Shown: positions 37,290 through 46,292 of the stretch, piece after piece
How the letters are laid out: the number at the start of each line of letters is the position of its first letter
Position numbering within the stretch: position 1 is the stretch's first letter
Assembly (NCBI RefSeq): GCF_036516575.1
Contig: NZ_DATBTY010000006.1
Coordinates: forward strand, 62,001 to 126,000
Direction of reading: 5' to 3'
DNA: 64,000 nucleotides
Origin: Cerasibacillus sp036516575
GTDB lineage: Bacteria > Bacillota > Bacilli > Bacillales > Amphibacillaceae
Program-made: the position numbers and the translations under genes
The notes under the pieces: model-generated
Told to the model about the DNA's origin: nothing
The model's input: the letters and a program-made list of their open reading frames with translations, nothing else
Database searches by the model: none

Positions 37290-38297
37290 ATGAAGAGACT
37301 ACTAGCTATACTCATCACTGTATTACTTATTATGACAGCTTGTGGTAATAATGATACAAAAGAAAAAACATCTGATGAATCAAACAAGAAGAAAGATGAA
37401 TTAACAGCAGTAAAAGTTGTTTTAGATTGGACACCGAATACAAATCATACAGGTCTATATGTCGCTCAGGAAAAAGGTTACTTTCAAGAAGAAGGCTTAG
37501 AAGTAGAGATTATGTTGCCAGGTGAAGCTGGAGCTGACCAACTGATTGCATCGGGACAAGCTGATTTTGGAATTAGTAACCAGGAGAGTATTACAGAAGC
37601 AAGAGTTCAAGATATCCCACTTGTTTCGATTGCAGCAATCATTCAACATAATACATCAGGTTTTGCCGCACCGGTTGATAAAAATATAAAATCACCGAAA
37701 GATTTTGAAGGTAAAACATATGGTGGCTGGGGCTCACCTGTAGAAGAAGCTGTCTTATCAACATTGATGAAACAAGACGGTGGCAATATTGATAAGTTAA
37801 ACATCGTTAATATCGGTACAGCGGATTATTTCACTGCTGTTACACGTGATATTGATTTTGCTTGGATCTTCTATGGATGGACAGGAATTGAAGCTGAATT
37901 GCGTGAGGAAGAATTAGACATGCTCTATTTAACTGATTTCTCGGATAAGCTCGATTATTACACACCTGTTCTCGCTACAAGTGAAGAACAAATTGAAAAA
38001 AATCCAGAAACAGTAGAAAAGTTTTTAAGTGCCGTATCTAAAGGATATGAATTTGCGATAGAAGACCCTGAAGCAGCGGCAAATATTTTAATCGATGCGG
38101 TACCAGATCTTGACGCAGATTTAGTAAAAGCTAGCCAAGAGTGGCTAAAAGATAAATATCAAGATGATGCTGAGCGTTGGGGCGAACAAAAACTAGAAGT
38201 ATGGGAAAACTATGCAGAGTGGATGCTGGAAAATGATTTACTTGATAAAGAATTAGATAGTGATAAAGCATTTACAAATGAATTTTTACCAAAATAA
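37290..38297 (+). CDS. thiY: Pyrimidine (thiamine precursor)-binding lipoprotein ThiY-like
   Basis: A 335-residue periplasmic-binding-type lipoprotein (signal segment, lipobox MTAC) of the NMT1/THI5-like family. DWTPNTNHTGLYVAQEKGYFQEEGLEVEIMLPGE is characteristic of the receptor for formylaminopyrimidine, a thiamine breakdown product that is salvaged. It is the first gene after a TPP riboswitch and is followed by a thiamine-binding-fold protein, permease and ATPase. Confidence 0.92.
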   Translation: MKRLLAILITVLLIMTACGNNDTKEKTSDESNKKKDELTAVKVVLDWTPNTNHTGLYVAQEKGYFQEEGLEVEIMLPGEAGADQLIASGQADFGISNQESITEARVQDIPLVSIAAIIQHNTSGFAAPVDKNIKSPKDFEGKTYGGWGSPVEEAVLSTLMKQDGGNIDKLNIVNIGTADYFTAVTRDIDFAWIFYGWTGIEAELREEELDMLYLTDFSDKLDYYTPVLATSEEQIEKNPETVEKFLSAVSKGYEFAIEDPEAAANILIDAVPDLDADLVKASQEWLKDKYQDDAERWGEQKLEVWENYAEWMLENDLLDKELDSDKAFTNEFLPK

Positions 38298-38311
38298 AAG
38301 AGGTGTCCATC

Positions 38312-38602
38312 ATGGCAAACGCACTTATAAGTATACAAATTATACCAAAGACGAAAAATGGTGAAGATGTCATTCCATATGTTGATGCAGCTATTGAGGT
38401 CATTGAACAATCTGGTGTTAAATATCAAGTGAATCCACTTGAAACAACGATGGAAGGTAATTTAAGCGAATTGTTAGCGATTGTCGAACGTATGAATGAA
38501 AAAATGGTGGAACTGGGTAGTTCGAATGTGATTTCACAAGTGAAAATATTATATGAACCAAGTGGTGCTTCAATGGATAAATTGACGGAGAAGTATCGAT
38601 AA
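38312..38602 (+). CDS. Thiamine-binding (MTH1187/YkoF-like) protein
   Basis: 96 residues of the PF01910 fold: ALISIQIIPKTKNGEDVIPYVDAAIEVIEQSG and LETTMEGNLSELL, as in YkoF half-domains. Members bind thiamine or hydroxymethylpyrimidine. ATG 38312 follows GAGGTG; an upstream GTG at 38303 lies in the ribosome site. It sits inside the thi transporter operon, so it may sense or buffer the imported pyrimidine in the cytoplasm. Confidence 0.85.
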   Translation: MANALISIQIIPKTKNGEDVIPYVDAAIEVIEQSGVKYQVNPLETTMEGNLSELLAIVERMNEKMVELGSSNVISQVKILYEPSGASMDKLTEKYR

Positions 38603-38603
38603 T

Positions 38604-39389
38604 ATGAAGCAATTAATAAATAAAGGATGGCGACCATTATTGGTCATCATCCTTTTCATCATCGGCTGGGAAGTCGCTTGTCAAACATTCGAAATACCAA
38701 CATGGCTCTTACCACCACCGAGCGATATAGTGGATGAAGCATTAACTGGTTGGAATCAGTATTCTAAACATATTTCATCAACCGTGCAATTAGCAATTAT
38801 TGGATTTTTAGTCGGTTCAAGTGTCGGAATTGTTGTCGCTATATCATTGCATCTCATTCCGTTTATGCGGGAGGCTTTTTATCCTGTACTCATTATATCG
38901 CAAAATATTCCTGTCATTGTTTCTGCTCCCTTACTTATTATTTGGTTTGGTTTCGGGATGTTACCGAAAGTAATTATTATTACACTTGTCTGCTTTTTTC
39001 CAATTACAATTGCTGCGTTAGATGGATTTAGACAGACGAATCGTGATTGGCTCCATTATATGCAAATGGCGGGTGCTTCTAAGTTACAAATTTTTAGGAA
39101 GCTTGAATGGCCACATGCTTTACCAGCTGTTTTTTCTGGTTTGAAAATATCGGCTACTTATAGTGTCATGGGAGCAGTTATTTCTGAATGGTTAGGTGCA
39201 AATAAAGGGATTGGTGTTTATATGACACTAGCATCATCTTCTTTTCGGACAGATCGGGTATTTGTCGCCATTTTCTTAGTGATTATTTTAAGTTTATTAT
39301 TCTTTGGTCTTATCGTTTATATCGAAAAAAAGCTCGTCCGTTGGAAACCAATAGAAGAAGGGAATGCCCATGAGTCATTTAGTCATTAA
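38604..39389 (+). CDS. thiX: ABC transporter permease ThiX-like
   Basis: A 261-residue inner-membrane permease with about six segments and the EAA loop around MAGASKLQIFRKLEWPHALPAVFSGLKI. It belongs to the SsuC/TauC-like group. ATG 38604 comes one base after the preceding stop. It partners ThiY and ThiZ. Confidence 0.9.
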   Translation: MKQLINKGWRPLLVIILFIIGWEVACQTFEIPTWLLPPPSDIVDEALTGWNQYSKHISSTVQLAIIGFLVGSSVGIVVAISLHLIPFMREAFYPVLIISQNIPVIVSAPLLIIWFGFGMLPKVIIITLVCFFPITIAALDGFRQTNRDWLHYMQMAGASKLQIFRKLEWPHALPAVFSGLKISATYSVMGAVISEWLGANKGIGVYMTLASSSFRTDRVFVAIFLVIILSLLFFGLIVYIEKKLVRWKPIEEGNAHESFSH

Positions 39390-40101
39390 ACAAATCAATA
39401 AATCATTCGGAAATCATGCTGTATTAAAGAACCTATCCTTAACAGTAAATGATGGCGAATTCGTATCAATACTTGGTCCGTCTGGTAGTGGTAAAAGCAC
39501 ATTATTTCGTTTAATTGGTGGCATTAGTCTTCCTGATAATGGAGACATTTATTTAGATGAAGTAAAAATAAATGGACGTCGTGGTTCGATAAGTTATATG
39601 CCACAATCACCAGCACTACTCCCATGGCGAAGTATTTTAAAAAATGTCGTCCTTGGTGCTGAACTTCATGGTCCATATGATAAAAAAATAGCTCTGCAAA
39701 TGATTGAACGTGCGGGTCTAAAAGGTTATGAAAATCATTATCCATATGAGCTATCAGGTGGAATGCAACAGCGTGTCTCTTTTATACGTGCATTGCTTAG
39801 TCCGCAAAAATTCATGTGTCTTGATGAACCGTTTTCTGCTCTTGATGAATTTACGCGCCTCGATATGCAGAAGTGGTTAATGGATGTATGGAGTGAATAT
39901 CGCCGCTCAATTTTATTTGTGACGCATAATATTGAAGAAGCGATTTTTCTTTCTGACCGGATCATCATCTTGTCTGAACGTCCAGCGACCGTAAAACATG
40001 AATTCGTTATTCCTTTTCCACGTCCACGCCATGAAGGACTATTGTTAACAGAGGAATTTTTACACTTTAAAAAGAAAGTGTATGAGAAAATGCAGAAATA
40101 A
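39370..40101 (+). CDS. thiZ: ABC transporter ATP-binding protein ThiZ-like
   Basis: A 243-residue ATPase with GPSGSGKST, signature LSGGMQQRVSFIRAL, Walker B CLDEPFSALD and VTHN. AAGAAGGGA abuts ATG 39364, so ATG 39370 is preferred. It overlaps thiX by 20 bases. It energises the pyrimidine transporter and is the last gene under TPP control. Confidence 0.9.
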   Translation: MSHLVIKQINKSFGNHAVLKNLSLTVNDGEFVSILGPSGSGKSTLFRLIGGISLPDNGDIYLDEVKINGRRGSISYMPQSPALLPWRSILKNVVLGAELHGPYDKKIALQMIERAGLKGYENHYPYELSGGMQQRVSFIRALLSPQKFMCLDEPFSALDEFTRLDMQKWLMDVWSEYRRSILFVTHNIEEAIFLSDRIIILSERPATVKHEFVIPFPRPRHEGLLLTEEFLHFKKKVYEKMQK

Positions 40102-40157
40102 GGTCTCAATTAATCATAAGAGAAAGGGGCTGGGACAAAACCAGTTTTAAATGAGAA

Positions 40158-40204
40158 AAATTGCGGAATCAACATTGAAATGTTGTTTCCGCAATTTCTT
40201 TTTT
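40158..40204 (+). terminator. Terminator after thiZ
   Basis: AAATTGCGGAA and TTCCGCAATTT, with an inner CAACATT/ATGTTG stem, form one long hairpin followed by a T run. It borders the transposase remnant and may originally be part of that element. Confidence 0.7.
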
Positions 40205-40385
40205 GTTTCGAATTTTGGCGGTATACTTCTTAAGTCTACCGCCATTAATGCAAATGCTCATTCATTTTCTACTTTCGATTTTCCTCTGACCGAAAATTGA
40301 GAGAATGACAAATTAGCCTTCAGGAATCCAAAAGCTGGTTCAACATCTATTTTACGTTTTTTATATTTGTTAAAATCTATTAGAT
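40197..40385 (-). pseudogene. IS1182-family transposase C-terminal remnant
   Basis: Minus-strand translation reads FNKYKKRKIDVEPAFGFLK, then ANLSFSQFSVRGKSKVENE, then an in-frame TGA, then AFALMAVDLRSIPPKF. This is the C-terminal signature of IS1182-type transposases with one internal stop and no N-terminal part. GGCTGGGACA-type sequences at 40128 and 40626 flank it and could be end relics. Confidence 0.8.
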
Positions 40386-40430
40386 GATAAAATACAAAAA
40401 ATCCAAATTGGAAACGAGTAAAGTTCTCTA

Positions 40431-40580
40431 CTCCTCATGGTTAAGCATAAATCTTTGAATCCATGCAGAGTAGTTAGTTCCACTCCGCATGGTTACGAAC
40501 AAATTTTCAAATCCATGCAGAGTAGATAGTTCCACTCCGCATGGTTAAGCATAAATCTTTGAATCCATGCAGAACAGCTC
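40431..40580. repeat. 52-bp tandem array with hairpins
   Basis: CTCC(T/G)CATGGTTA begins at 40431, 40483 and 40535, exactly 52 bp apart. Each unit pairs CTCCGCATGG with a downstream CCATGCAGAG. The array shares CTCCTCATGGT with the one at 14.2 kb. No coding frame is supported. Confidence 0.88.
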
Positions 40581-40623
40581 GCTCTATTGATAATTCACGT
40601 ACTGTCATTATGATTAGGAGAAG

Positions 40624-40693
40624 GAGACTGGGACATAAGGAAAAAGTGAACAAGAATAGTTTTTTCATTTTTCAGAGGTTTTGCCCCAGCCTC
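40624..40693 (-). terminator. Possible terminator of manganese catalase gene
   Basis: GAGACTGGGACAT and TTGCCCCAGCCTC form an imperfect long-loop inverted repeat just downstream of the catalase stop. Similar GGCTGGGACA sequence occurs at 40128, so this may also be an element end. Confidence 0.5.
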
Positions 40694-40707
40694 GTTTTAT
40701 TGTTTAA

Positions 40708-41601
40708 TTATATGTTTTCCATTAAACGTTTCGCTATTTGTTTATATTCATCTGGTCCAATACCTGGTGCGAATTCTTCTGGTAACTCATCTAAATCGGG
40801 AATAGGTGCTCCTTCAGGTGTCCCTTCTTTTACAATAAGGCGCTCGCCAGTTTCGGGATTGGTACCTTTCCATATTTTTCGTATGTCGGCATAATCTCCT
40901 GAATCATTCCAAGTAAATAGGACATTTCCAACACCTTGGTCTTCAAATTTCCGTGCATGATCAAACTTTCGATTATCTAAATTCGGGATTGGAAGCATTT
41001 TAGTTATATTGACACCTGTTATGATTTCAATCGCTTTAGCGTATGCCAGTATATGGACGCCACCTCTAACGAGTAAATAACCAATCATTTCACGAGCGGT
41101 TGGATGATCGGTCATTTCGTATACGCGCATCTTATGCGTACGTGCACCACATTCTAAAAAGAAGTTGTGTAGTAAATCTAATAATAAATTACCACTTGAA
41201 AAGACATAGCTACCATTCCATGGATGCCCCATTGAATCTCCTGGAATAGCTGTCTGTGCATTTGCTATAAAAGCATGTGTATTACGTTTATCCTTTGCAT
41301 TATGCATAGGTGTTAAATCAGGATCCGCTTCAAAAGTCGTCCCTTTTTGAATGAGATTGATTGTATTAGACACTAACTCAACATGACCAAATTCCTCAGC
41401 AGTTATGCTTGCAACAAGGTCGTAAAAAGGTTTTAATCTTCGTTTTCCACGAAAATTAAATGATTGAAACATATAGTTATTTAAAGTCGACATTTCCCCG
41501 AACTTTCCCCCGAGCAATTCTTGTACAGCAGCTGCTGCATTGGCATCACCATATTCTGGTTCAGGAAGTTCAATTAATAACTTGTTTACGCGTTTAAACA
41601 T
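40708..41601 (-). CDS. Manganese catalase family protein
   Basis: A 297-residue di-manganese catalase of the YdbD/YjqC type that disproportionates hydrogen peroxide. The metal-ligand Glu/His pattern is visible in ASITAEEFGHVELV, LLLDLLHNFFLECGARTHKMRVYEMTDHPTAREMIGYLLVRGGVHILAY. ATG 41601 is spaced 8 bases from GGAAAGGA; the ATG at 41610 is too close. It is encoded just after the DUF2642 gene and probably cotranscribed, which fits a spore-associated catalase. Confidence 0.9.
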   Translation of the reverse strand: MFKRVNKLLIELPEPEYGDANAAAAVQELLGGKFGEMSTLNNYMFQSFNFRGKRRLKPFYDLVASITAEEFGHVELVSNTINLIQKGTTFEADPDLTPMHNAKDKRNTHAFIANAQTAIPGDSMGHPWNGSYVFSSGNLLLDLLHNFFLECGARTHKMRVYEMTDHPTAREMIGYLLVRGGVHILAYAKAIEIITGVNITKMLPIPNLDNRKFDHARKFEDQGVGNVLFTWNDSGDYADIRKIWKGTNPETGERLIVKEGTPEGAPIPDLDELPEEFAPGIGPDEYKQIAKRLMENI

Positions 41602-41630
41602 TTTGTTCATTCCTTTCCTACGATATGTCG

Positions 41631-41855
41631 CTATTTAGCTCGTGTGACCCATACGATCATTTGATTTCGAATGTAAAAAGAAACACCACTTACTTCAAGC
41701 ACAACATGGTCTGGTGTAATCGTTTTTAATATACCTTGAATTGGGTTTCTCACTGTTTGAATGACGATGTTTCTTCCTTGAAGATGATTTAATGAACGAT
41801 AAAAATAAGGATCAAATGGATGGGTGAATTGGACAGATTGTCTTTCTTGTTCCAC
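41631..41855 (-). CDS. DUF2642-family small protein
   Basis: 74 residues, GTG start after AGGAG. The core GRNIVIQTVRNPIQGILKTITPDHVVLEVSGVSFYIRNQMIVWV fits the LSm-like DUF2642 (YuzF-like) family found in spore formers, often near coat proteins. It lies 29 bases upstream of the manganese catalase. The role is unknown; spore coat association is an inference. Confidence 0.75.
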   Translation of the reverse strand: MEQERQSVQFTHPFDPYFYRSLNHLQGRNIVIQTVRNPIQGILKTITPDHVVLEVSGVSFYIRNQMIVWVTRAK

Positions 41856-41997
41856 TTTTAATCACTCCTAACAATGATTTTCGTCATATCATATGTCTAG
41901 GGATAGGCGAATGTGCTTTTATGAAAGAAGTACATGAAAAAAAGGTATGGAAGTCACTTAGCCTTCCATACCTTTTCTAAATGTATCATTTTATTTA

Positions 41998-43386
41998 TCA
42001 CACATTTCCAATCGATAAATATTTTGTTTCTAAATATGGTTCGATCCCTTCGATACCACCCTCACGCCCGAGCCCACTTTCTTTCATACCACCAAATGGG
42101 ACGTGTGCGGCAGATGGTGCCCCATCATTCCAACCAATGATTCCAAAGTCTAAATGATCATGCAAGTATGTGCCGATGCGATAATCATTCGTAAAGAAAT
42201 AAGCGGCTAAACCGAATGGTGTATTATTGGCAATATGAACAGCTTCTTCAAGTGTTTCATATGTAGTAATTGGTGCGACTGGACCAAATGTTTCTTCTTG
42301 CATCATAATCATCTCATCAGTGACCCCTTGTAAGACAGTTGGATAAACGTAATAGTATCCTTTCTCTTCGTTCACATGATAGTTGTCACCTGTTAGGACA
42401 GTGGCTCCTTTATGAATGGCATCTTTAATTTGTTGAGAAATTTTTTCAAAGCTTTTTTTGTTTATGATTGGTCCTATATCCGTTTCTTCGTCAAGTCCAT
42501 TACCGACTTTCAATTTATTCACATGGTCAGCTAATTTTTTTGAAAAAGCGTCACTGATCTTTTCGTGGACAATGAGTCGGTTGGCACAGACACAAGTCTG
42601 GCCAGCATTACGGAATTTCGAGGCCATTGTTTGTTCGACAGCTAAGTCAAGATCGGCATCTGCATGAATAATTAGTGGAGCATGACCACCTAACTCCATT
42701 GTGACATTTTTAACTGTATGAGCACTTTGTTCAATCAATGATTTACCAACAGGTGTTGAACCGGTAAAGGTTATTTTCCGTACGAATGGACTGCTTGTAA
42801 AAATGTCACCAATCTGTTTACCACGTCCATTCACATATTGGATGACATCTTTTGGAATACCAATATCATGTGCCAATTCAATAAGTCGCATCGCTGTTAA
42901 CGGTGTTTCAACTGCTGGTTTCACGACAAATGTACAACCAGCTGCTAATGCTGGAGCGGCTTTACGTGTCATCATCGCTGCTGGAAAGTTCCAAGGTGTA
43001 ATCGCAGCTACAAGTCCAATCGGTTGTTTAGATACGATAATTCTCTTCGTTTCCGTGTGAGCTGGAATGGTACGTCCATAAATGCGTTTCGCTTCTTCGG
43101 CATACCAATCAATATAGCTTGTTGCATAATCAACCTCTCCAAGGGATTCATGAAGCGGTTTACCGTTTTCCATTGTCATGATGCGAGCAATGTCTTGCTT
43201 TTTGTCTTGAATCTTATTTGCCCATGCTTTTAGTAAGCGTGATCGTTCATGGGCATTTACTTGGGACCACGATTTGAATGCTTGATTCCCTTTTTCAAGT
43301 GCTAAATGTATCTCTTCTTCAGTATGTGAATCAATTTCATCAATCATTTCCCCGGTAGCAGGGTTTTTGATTTGTATTTTTTTCAC
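41998..43386 (-). CDS. gabD: NAD(P)-dependent succinate-semialdehyde dehydrogenase
   Basis: A 462-residue aldehyde dehydrogenase: ITPWNFPAAMMTRKAAPALAAG, ITFTGSTPVGKSL, catalytic Glu in MELGGHAPL and catalytic Cys in NAGQTCVCANR. The C-terminal GGMKESGLGREGGIEGIEPYLETKYL is typical of GabD, which oxidises succinate semialdehyde from GABA breakdown. It starts at GTG 43386 after AAAGGAG. No gabT is nearby, so the physiological aldehyde is not fixed. Confidence 0.85.
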   Translation of the reverse strand: MKKIQIKNPATGEMIDEIDSHTEEEIHLALEKGNQAFKSWSQVNAHERSRLLKAWANKIQDKKQDIARIMTMENGKPLHESLGEVDYATSYIDWYAEEAKRIYGRTIPAHTETKRIIVSKQPIGLVAAITPWNFPAAMMTRKAAPALAAGCTFVVKPAVETPLTAMRLIELAHDIGIPKDVIQYVNGRGKQIGDIFTSSPFVRKITFTGSTPVGKSLIEQSAHTVKNVTMELGGHAPLIIHADADLDLAVEQTMASKFRNAGQTCVCANRLIVHEKISDAFSKKLADHVNKLKVGNGLDEETDIGPIINKKSFEKISQQIKDAIHKGATVLTGDNYHVNEEKGYYYVYPTVLQGVTDEMIMMQEETFGPVAPITTYETLEEAVHIANNTPFGLAAYFFTNDYRIGTYLHDHLDFGIIGWNDGAPSAAHVPFGGMKESGLGREGGIEGIEPYLETKYLSIGNV

Positions 43387-43540
43387 GGTTATTCGCTCCT
43401 TTGTTCATATTTTAGTCTCTTATTCCAGTTTATCATGCTATATTTAGTTTTTCGTTCAATATGTTTACCGTCATTTTGAACGACTATTCAAATTGATTAA
43501 AACTTGCTATGATAGATTTAGAGAACAGGAGGCATGAACG

Positions 43541-44722
43541 ATGAAAACGGTTATTTTCGGAGAACATGACACGAACACTTTAAGACAATTTGAAAATTGT
43601 TTGAAAGTTGGTCAAGTCGTAGGTGGTGTCATGTGTGCGGATGGTCATTATGGATATAGCCAACCTGTTGGTGGTGTCATTGTATATGACAATCAAGTGG
43701 CACCTTCAGGAGTTGGATACGATATCGCATGTGGCAACAAAGCAGTCAAGACGAATTTAAAATATGACGATGTAAAATCACATATGTCGGAAATGATGGA
43801 TGAAGTACAAGCGGCAATTCCTTTTGGGGTTGGAACGGGAGCCAATTCAAAATGGGGAGACCATGATATCTTTAATGATCCGGCATGGGATGTTTATAAA
43901 GAAATAGGTCAACATGAACATGATCAATTAAAAGCAATTGCGAGAGAACAATTAGGAACGGCTGGTTCTGGTAATCATTATGTTGATATATTAATAGACG
44001 AAAAGACAGAAGACGTATGGATTGGGAATCATTTTGGCAGTCGTGGTCTTGGTCATCGGACTGCAACAGGCTTTTTAAACCTTGCGAAGGGTTTAAAGTT
44101 TTCAGATAAGGCGCCACGTGAATCAATGGAACAACCACCAACTCTACTTGATATAGATAGTGAACTTGGAGGGCTTTATTTTTCGGCGATGGAATTAGCC
44201 GGTCGTTATGCTTATGCTGGGCGGGATATCGTGATTAATCAAGTAGCCGAAATTCTTGGTGCTGAAATCGTTCAGGAAGTGCATAATCATCATAATTATG
44301 CATGGAAAGAAACACATTTCGGTAAGGAATATATTGTTGTAAGAAAGGGAGCAACACCTGCTGCACCTGGTCAACTCGGGTTTGTAGGAGGAAGCATGGG
44401 GGATATTTCGGTCATTTTGGAAGGTGTAGATTCGGAAAAGAGCCGTCAAGCTTTTTATAGCACGGTTCATGGTTCAGGCCGAATTATGAGTCGTACTAAA
44501 GCGGCTGGGCGTATGAATTGGAAGACAAGAAAGCGCGTAGGAGGGGCTGTTTCAGAAAAAGAGATGCACCGAGCCGTACGTGAATTTGGTGTCGAATTAC
44601 GTGGTGGCGGCACGGATGAAAGCCCATTTGTTTATCGAAAGTTAAAAGATGTTTTAAAAGCACATGAAGGAACAATTAACGTTCTACATGTTTTAAAGCC
44701 AATCGGTGTATTGATGGACTAA
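43541..44722 (+). CDS. rtcB: RtcB-family RNA ligase
   Basis: A 393-residue Mn/GTP-dependent RNA ligase that joins 2',3'-cyclic phosphate or 3'-phosphate ends to 5'-OH ends. Signature blocks: ADGHYGYSQPVGGV, GVGYDIACGNK (metal Cys), GSGNHYVDI, HFGSRGLGH, RKGATPAAPGQ, GGSMGD and the guanylylated His in VHGSGRIMSR. ATG 43541 follows AGGAGG. A HEPN-motif/CBS gene lies 34 bases downstream, probably cotranscribed, suggesting an RNA cut-and-repair role (inference). Confidence 0.92.
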   Translation: MKTVIFGEHDTNTLRQFENCLKVGQVVGGVMCADGHYGYSQPVGGVIVYDNQVAPSGVGYDIACGNKAVKTNLKYDDVKSHMSEMMDEVQAAIPFGVGTGANSKWGDHDIFNDPAWDVYKEIGQHEHDQLKAIAREQLGTAGSGNHYVDILIDEKTEDVWIGNHFGSRGLGHRTATGFLNLAKGLKFSDKAPRESMEQPPTLLDIDSELGGLYFSAMELAGRYAYAGRDIVINQVAEILGAEIVQEVHNHHNYAWKETHFGKEYIVVRKGATPAAPGQLGFVGGSMGDISVILEGVDSEKSRQAFYSTVHGSGRIMSRTKAAGRMNWKTRKRVGGAVSEKEMHRAVREFGVELRGGGTDESPFVYRKLKDVLKAHEGTINVLHVLKPIGVLMD

Positions 44723-44756
44723 TCCATAGAAATGTAGCCTATATGGGGGAACAGTG

Positions 44757-45464
44757 ATGGTCAAAAATTCAGATAGATTTATCGTAGCATTTAACAAAAT
44801 AGAGAAAGTCTTAAAAACGATGGTAGATAAAAATGATCTCGGTTTTTCAAGATTAGTGAAAATAACGAGTAAATACCACGCCGTTTTAAGACGTTATCGT
44901 GATGATTTACTAGAATTCGCCCAACTAAGAAATGCGATCGTCCATAATCGTGTTGATTTTGAATATGCTATTGCAGAACCACATTTGTCCATTGTTGAGC
45001 AAATTGAATGGATTGAACATGAAATCACAAAACCACAGTTGGTCTATCCGATGTTTAAACGGAAGGTTTACATTTTTCAGGAAACAGATCCACTATTTAG
45101 CTTGCTCCACGTTATTAAACAAAGAGATTTATCTAAATTTCCAATTTATCGTGGCGACCATTTTATTGGTGTTTTATCTGAAAAAGGGCTAGCTCATTGG
45201 TTAGCTTATCAAATGAGCATTGACTCTAAATCTATTAGTCATACGACTGTCGGCGAAGTGATGACATTTCAAGAAGATCACACGTCAGCATTTATTAAAA
45301 AATCAGCAACTGTATATGAAGCAGAGGATCGTTTTAAAAGTACGATTGGCAGAGGCAAACGACTAGATGCTCTATTAATAACGGAAAATGGGCAAGCTCA
45401 TGAATCACTACTAGGTATAATAACGCCACGTGATATAATTGATACGGTGGCAAATAATCGATAA
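44757..45464 (+). CDS. HEPN-like N-terminus plus CBS-pair protein
   Basis: 235 residues. The helical N-terminal third contains LRNAIVHNR, which matches the R-N-x3-H pattern of HEPN RNases. Residues about 105-235 form a CBS pair (LSKFPIYRGDHFIGVLSEKGLAHWLA and VGEVMTFQEDHTSAFIKKSAT...LLGIITPRDIID), likely to bind adenine nucleotides. ATG 44757 is spaced 7 from GGGGGA. It follows rtcB directly and precedes a HAD gene by 26 bases. HEPN cleavage leaves ends that RtcB can seal. The RNase activity is unproven. Confidence 0.7.
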   Translation: MVKNSDRFIVAFNKIEKVLKTMVDKNDLGFSRLVKITSKYHAVLRRYRDDLLEFAQLRNAIVHNRVDFEYAIAEPHLSIVEQIEWIEHEITKPQLVYPMFKRKVYIFQETDPLFSLLHVIKQRDLSKFPIYRGDHFIGVLSEKGLAHWLAYQMSIDSKSISHTTVGEVMTFQEDHTSAFIKKSATVYEAEDRFKSTIGRGKRLDALLITENGQAHESLLGIITPRDIIDTVANNR

Positions 45465-45490
45465 ACAATTGCAATGAAATAAGGAGAGGC

Positions 45491-46279
45491 TTGTGGATGG
45501 TTAAAGCTATTATATTCGATTTAGATGATACATTGCTCTGGGATGAAAAAAGTGTTAAAAAAGCATTTGAACAGACCTGCTCATTAGCAAAAGAAAAATA
45601 CGGCGTTGATCCTGAACGACTAGAAGAAGCCGTAAGAGAAGCAGCGAAACACTTATATCCAACATACGAGACGTACCCATTTGTTAAAAATATTGGAATT
45701 GGTGTTTTCGAGGCCTTTTGGGGAGAATTTAAAGATGAGGGTGAAGATTTTAAAGCACTACGGCAAATCGTACCAGCCTATCGTAAAGAAGCGTGGACAA
45801 AAGGGTTGGAGAAGCTCGGTGTCCATGATGTTGCGCTAGGGCAAGAAATGGCTGAAACATTTCCAAAAGAAAGACGTAAACATATTTATTTATATGAAGA
45901 TACGTTAGATGTTTTAAATACATTACAAGGAAAATATAAGCTCGCTTTATTGACTAATGGTTCGCCAGATTTACAACATGAGAAATTATCATTTTCAAAA
46001 GAGTTAGTGCCTTACTTCGAACAAATTGTCATTTCTGGAGACTTTGGTAAAGGAAAACCGAGTAAGGAAATCTTTGCGCACGTTTTAAACCTATTAGATG
46101 TAGATCGCGATGAAGCCGTGATGGTAGGAGATAACCCAATGACAGATATTTTGGGAGCTACAAAGCTTGGTATGACATCGGTCTGGATTAATCATCATAA
46201 TAGAAAACTAGAAGATGTAAAGCCAACTTACGAAATCTCTAGATTGCAAGAGTTATTACCAATTATTGAGCGCTTGTAA
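45491..46279 (+). CDS. HAD-family phosphatase, YsaA/phosphoserine phosphatase-like
   Basis: A 262-residue HAD phosphatase. Motif I is FDLDDTLLWDEKS, motif II LLTNGSPD, motif III Lys in GKGKPSKEIF and motif IV MVGDNPMTDI, all intact. The alpha-helical cap lies at residues 20-110. It resembles B. subtilis YsaA, for which phosphoserine phosphatase activity has been proposed. It is convergent with serA and the aminotransferase gene, supporting that reading. Start 45491 (ATG within GTGGATGG sequence) or ATG 45497 after GGAG. Confidence 0.78.
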   Translation: MWMVKAIIFDLDDTLLWDEKSVKKAFEQTCSLAKEKYGVDPERLEEAVREAAKHLYPTYETYPFVKNIGIGVFEAFWGEFKDEGEDFKALRQIVPAYRKEAWTKGLEKLGVHDVALGQEMAETFPKERRKHIYLYEDTLDVLNTLQGKYKLALLTNGSPDLQHEKLSFSKELVPYFEQIVISGDFGKGKPSKEIFAHVLNLLDVDRDEAVMVGDNPMTDILGATKLGMTSVWINHHNRKLEDVKPTYEISRLQELLPIIERL

Positions 46280-46292
46280 AAATGGGTGATTT

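Noticed and set aside
40541..40894. 117-residue plus-strand frame across the repeat array and catalase end
   Set aside because: It is antisense to the manganese catalase gene and its first half is tandem repeat.
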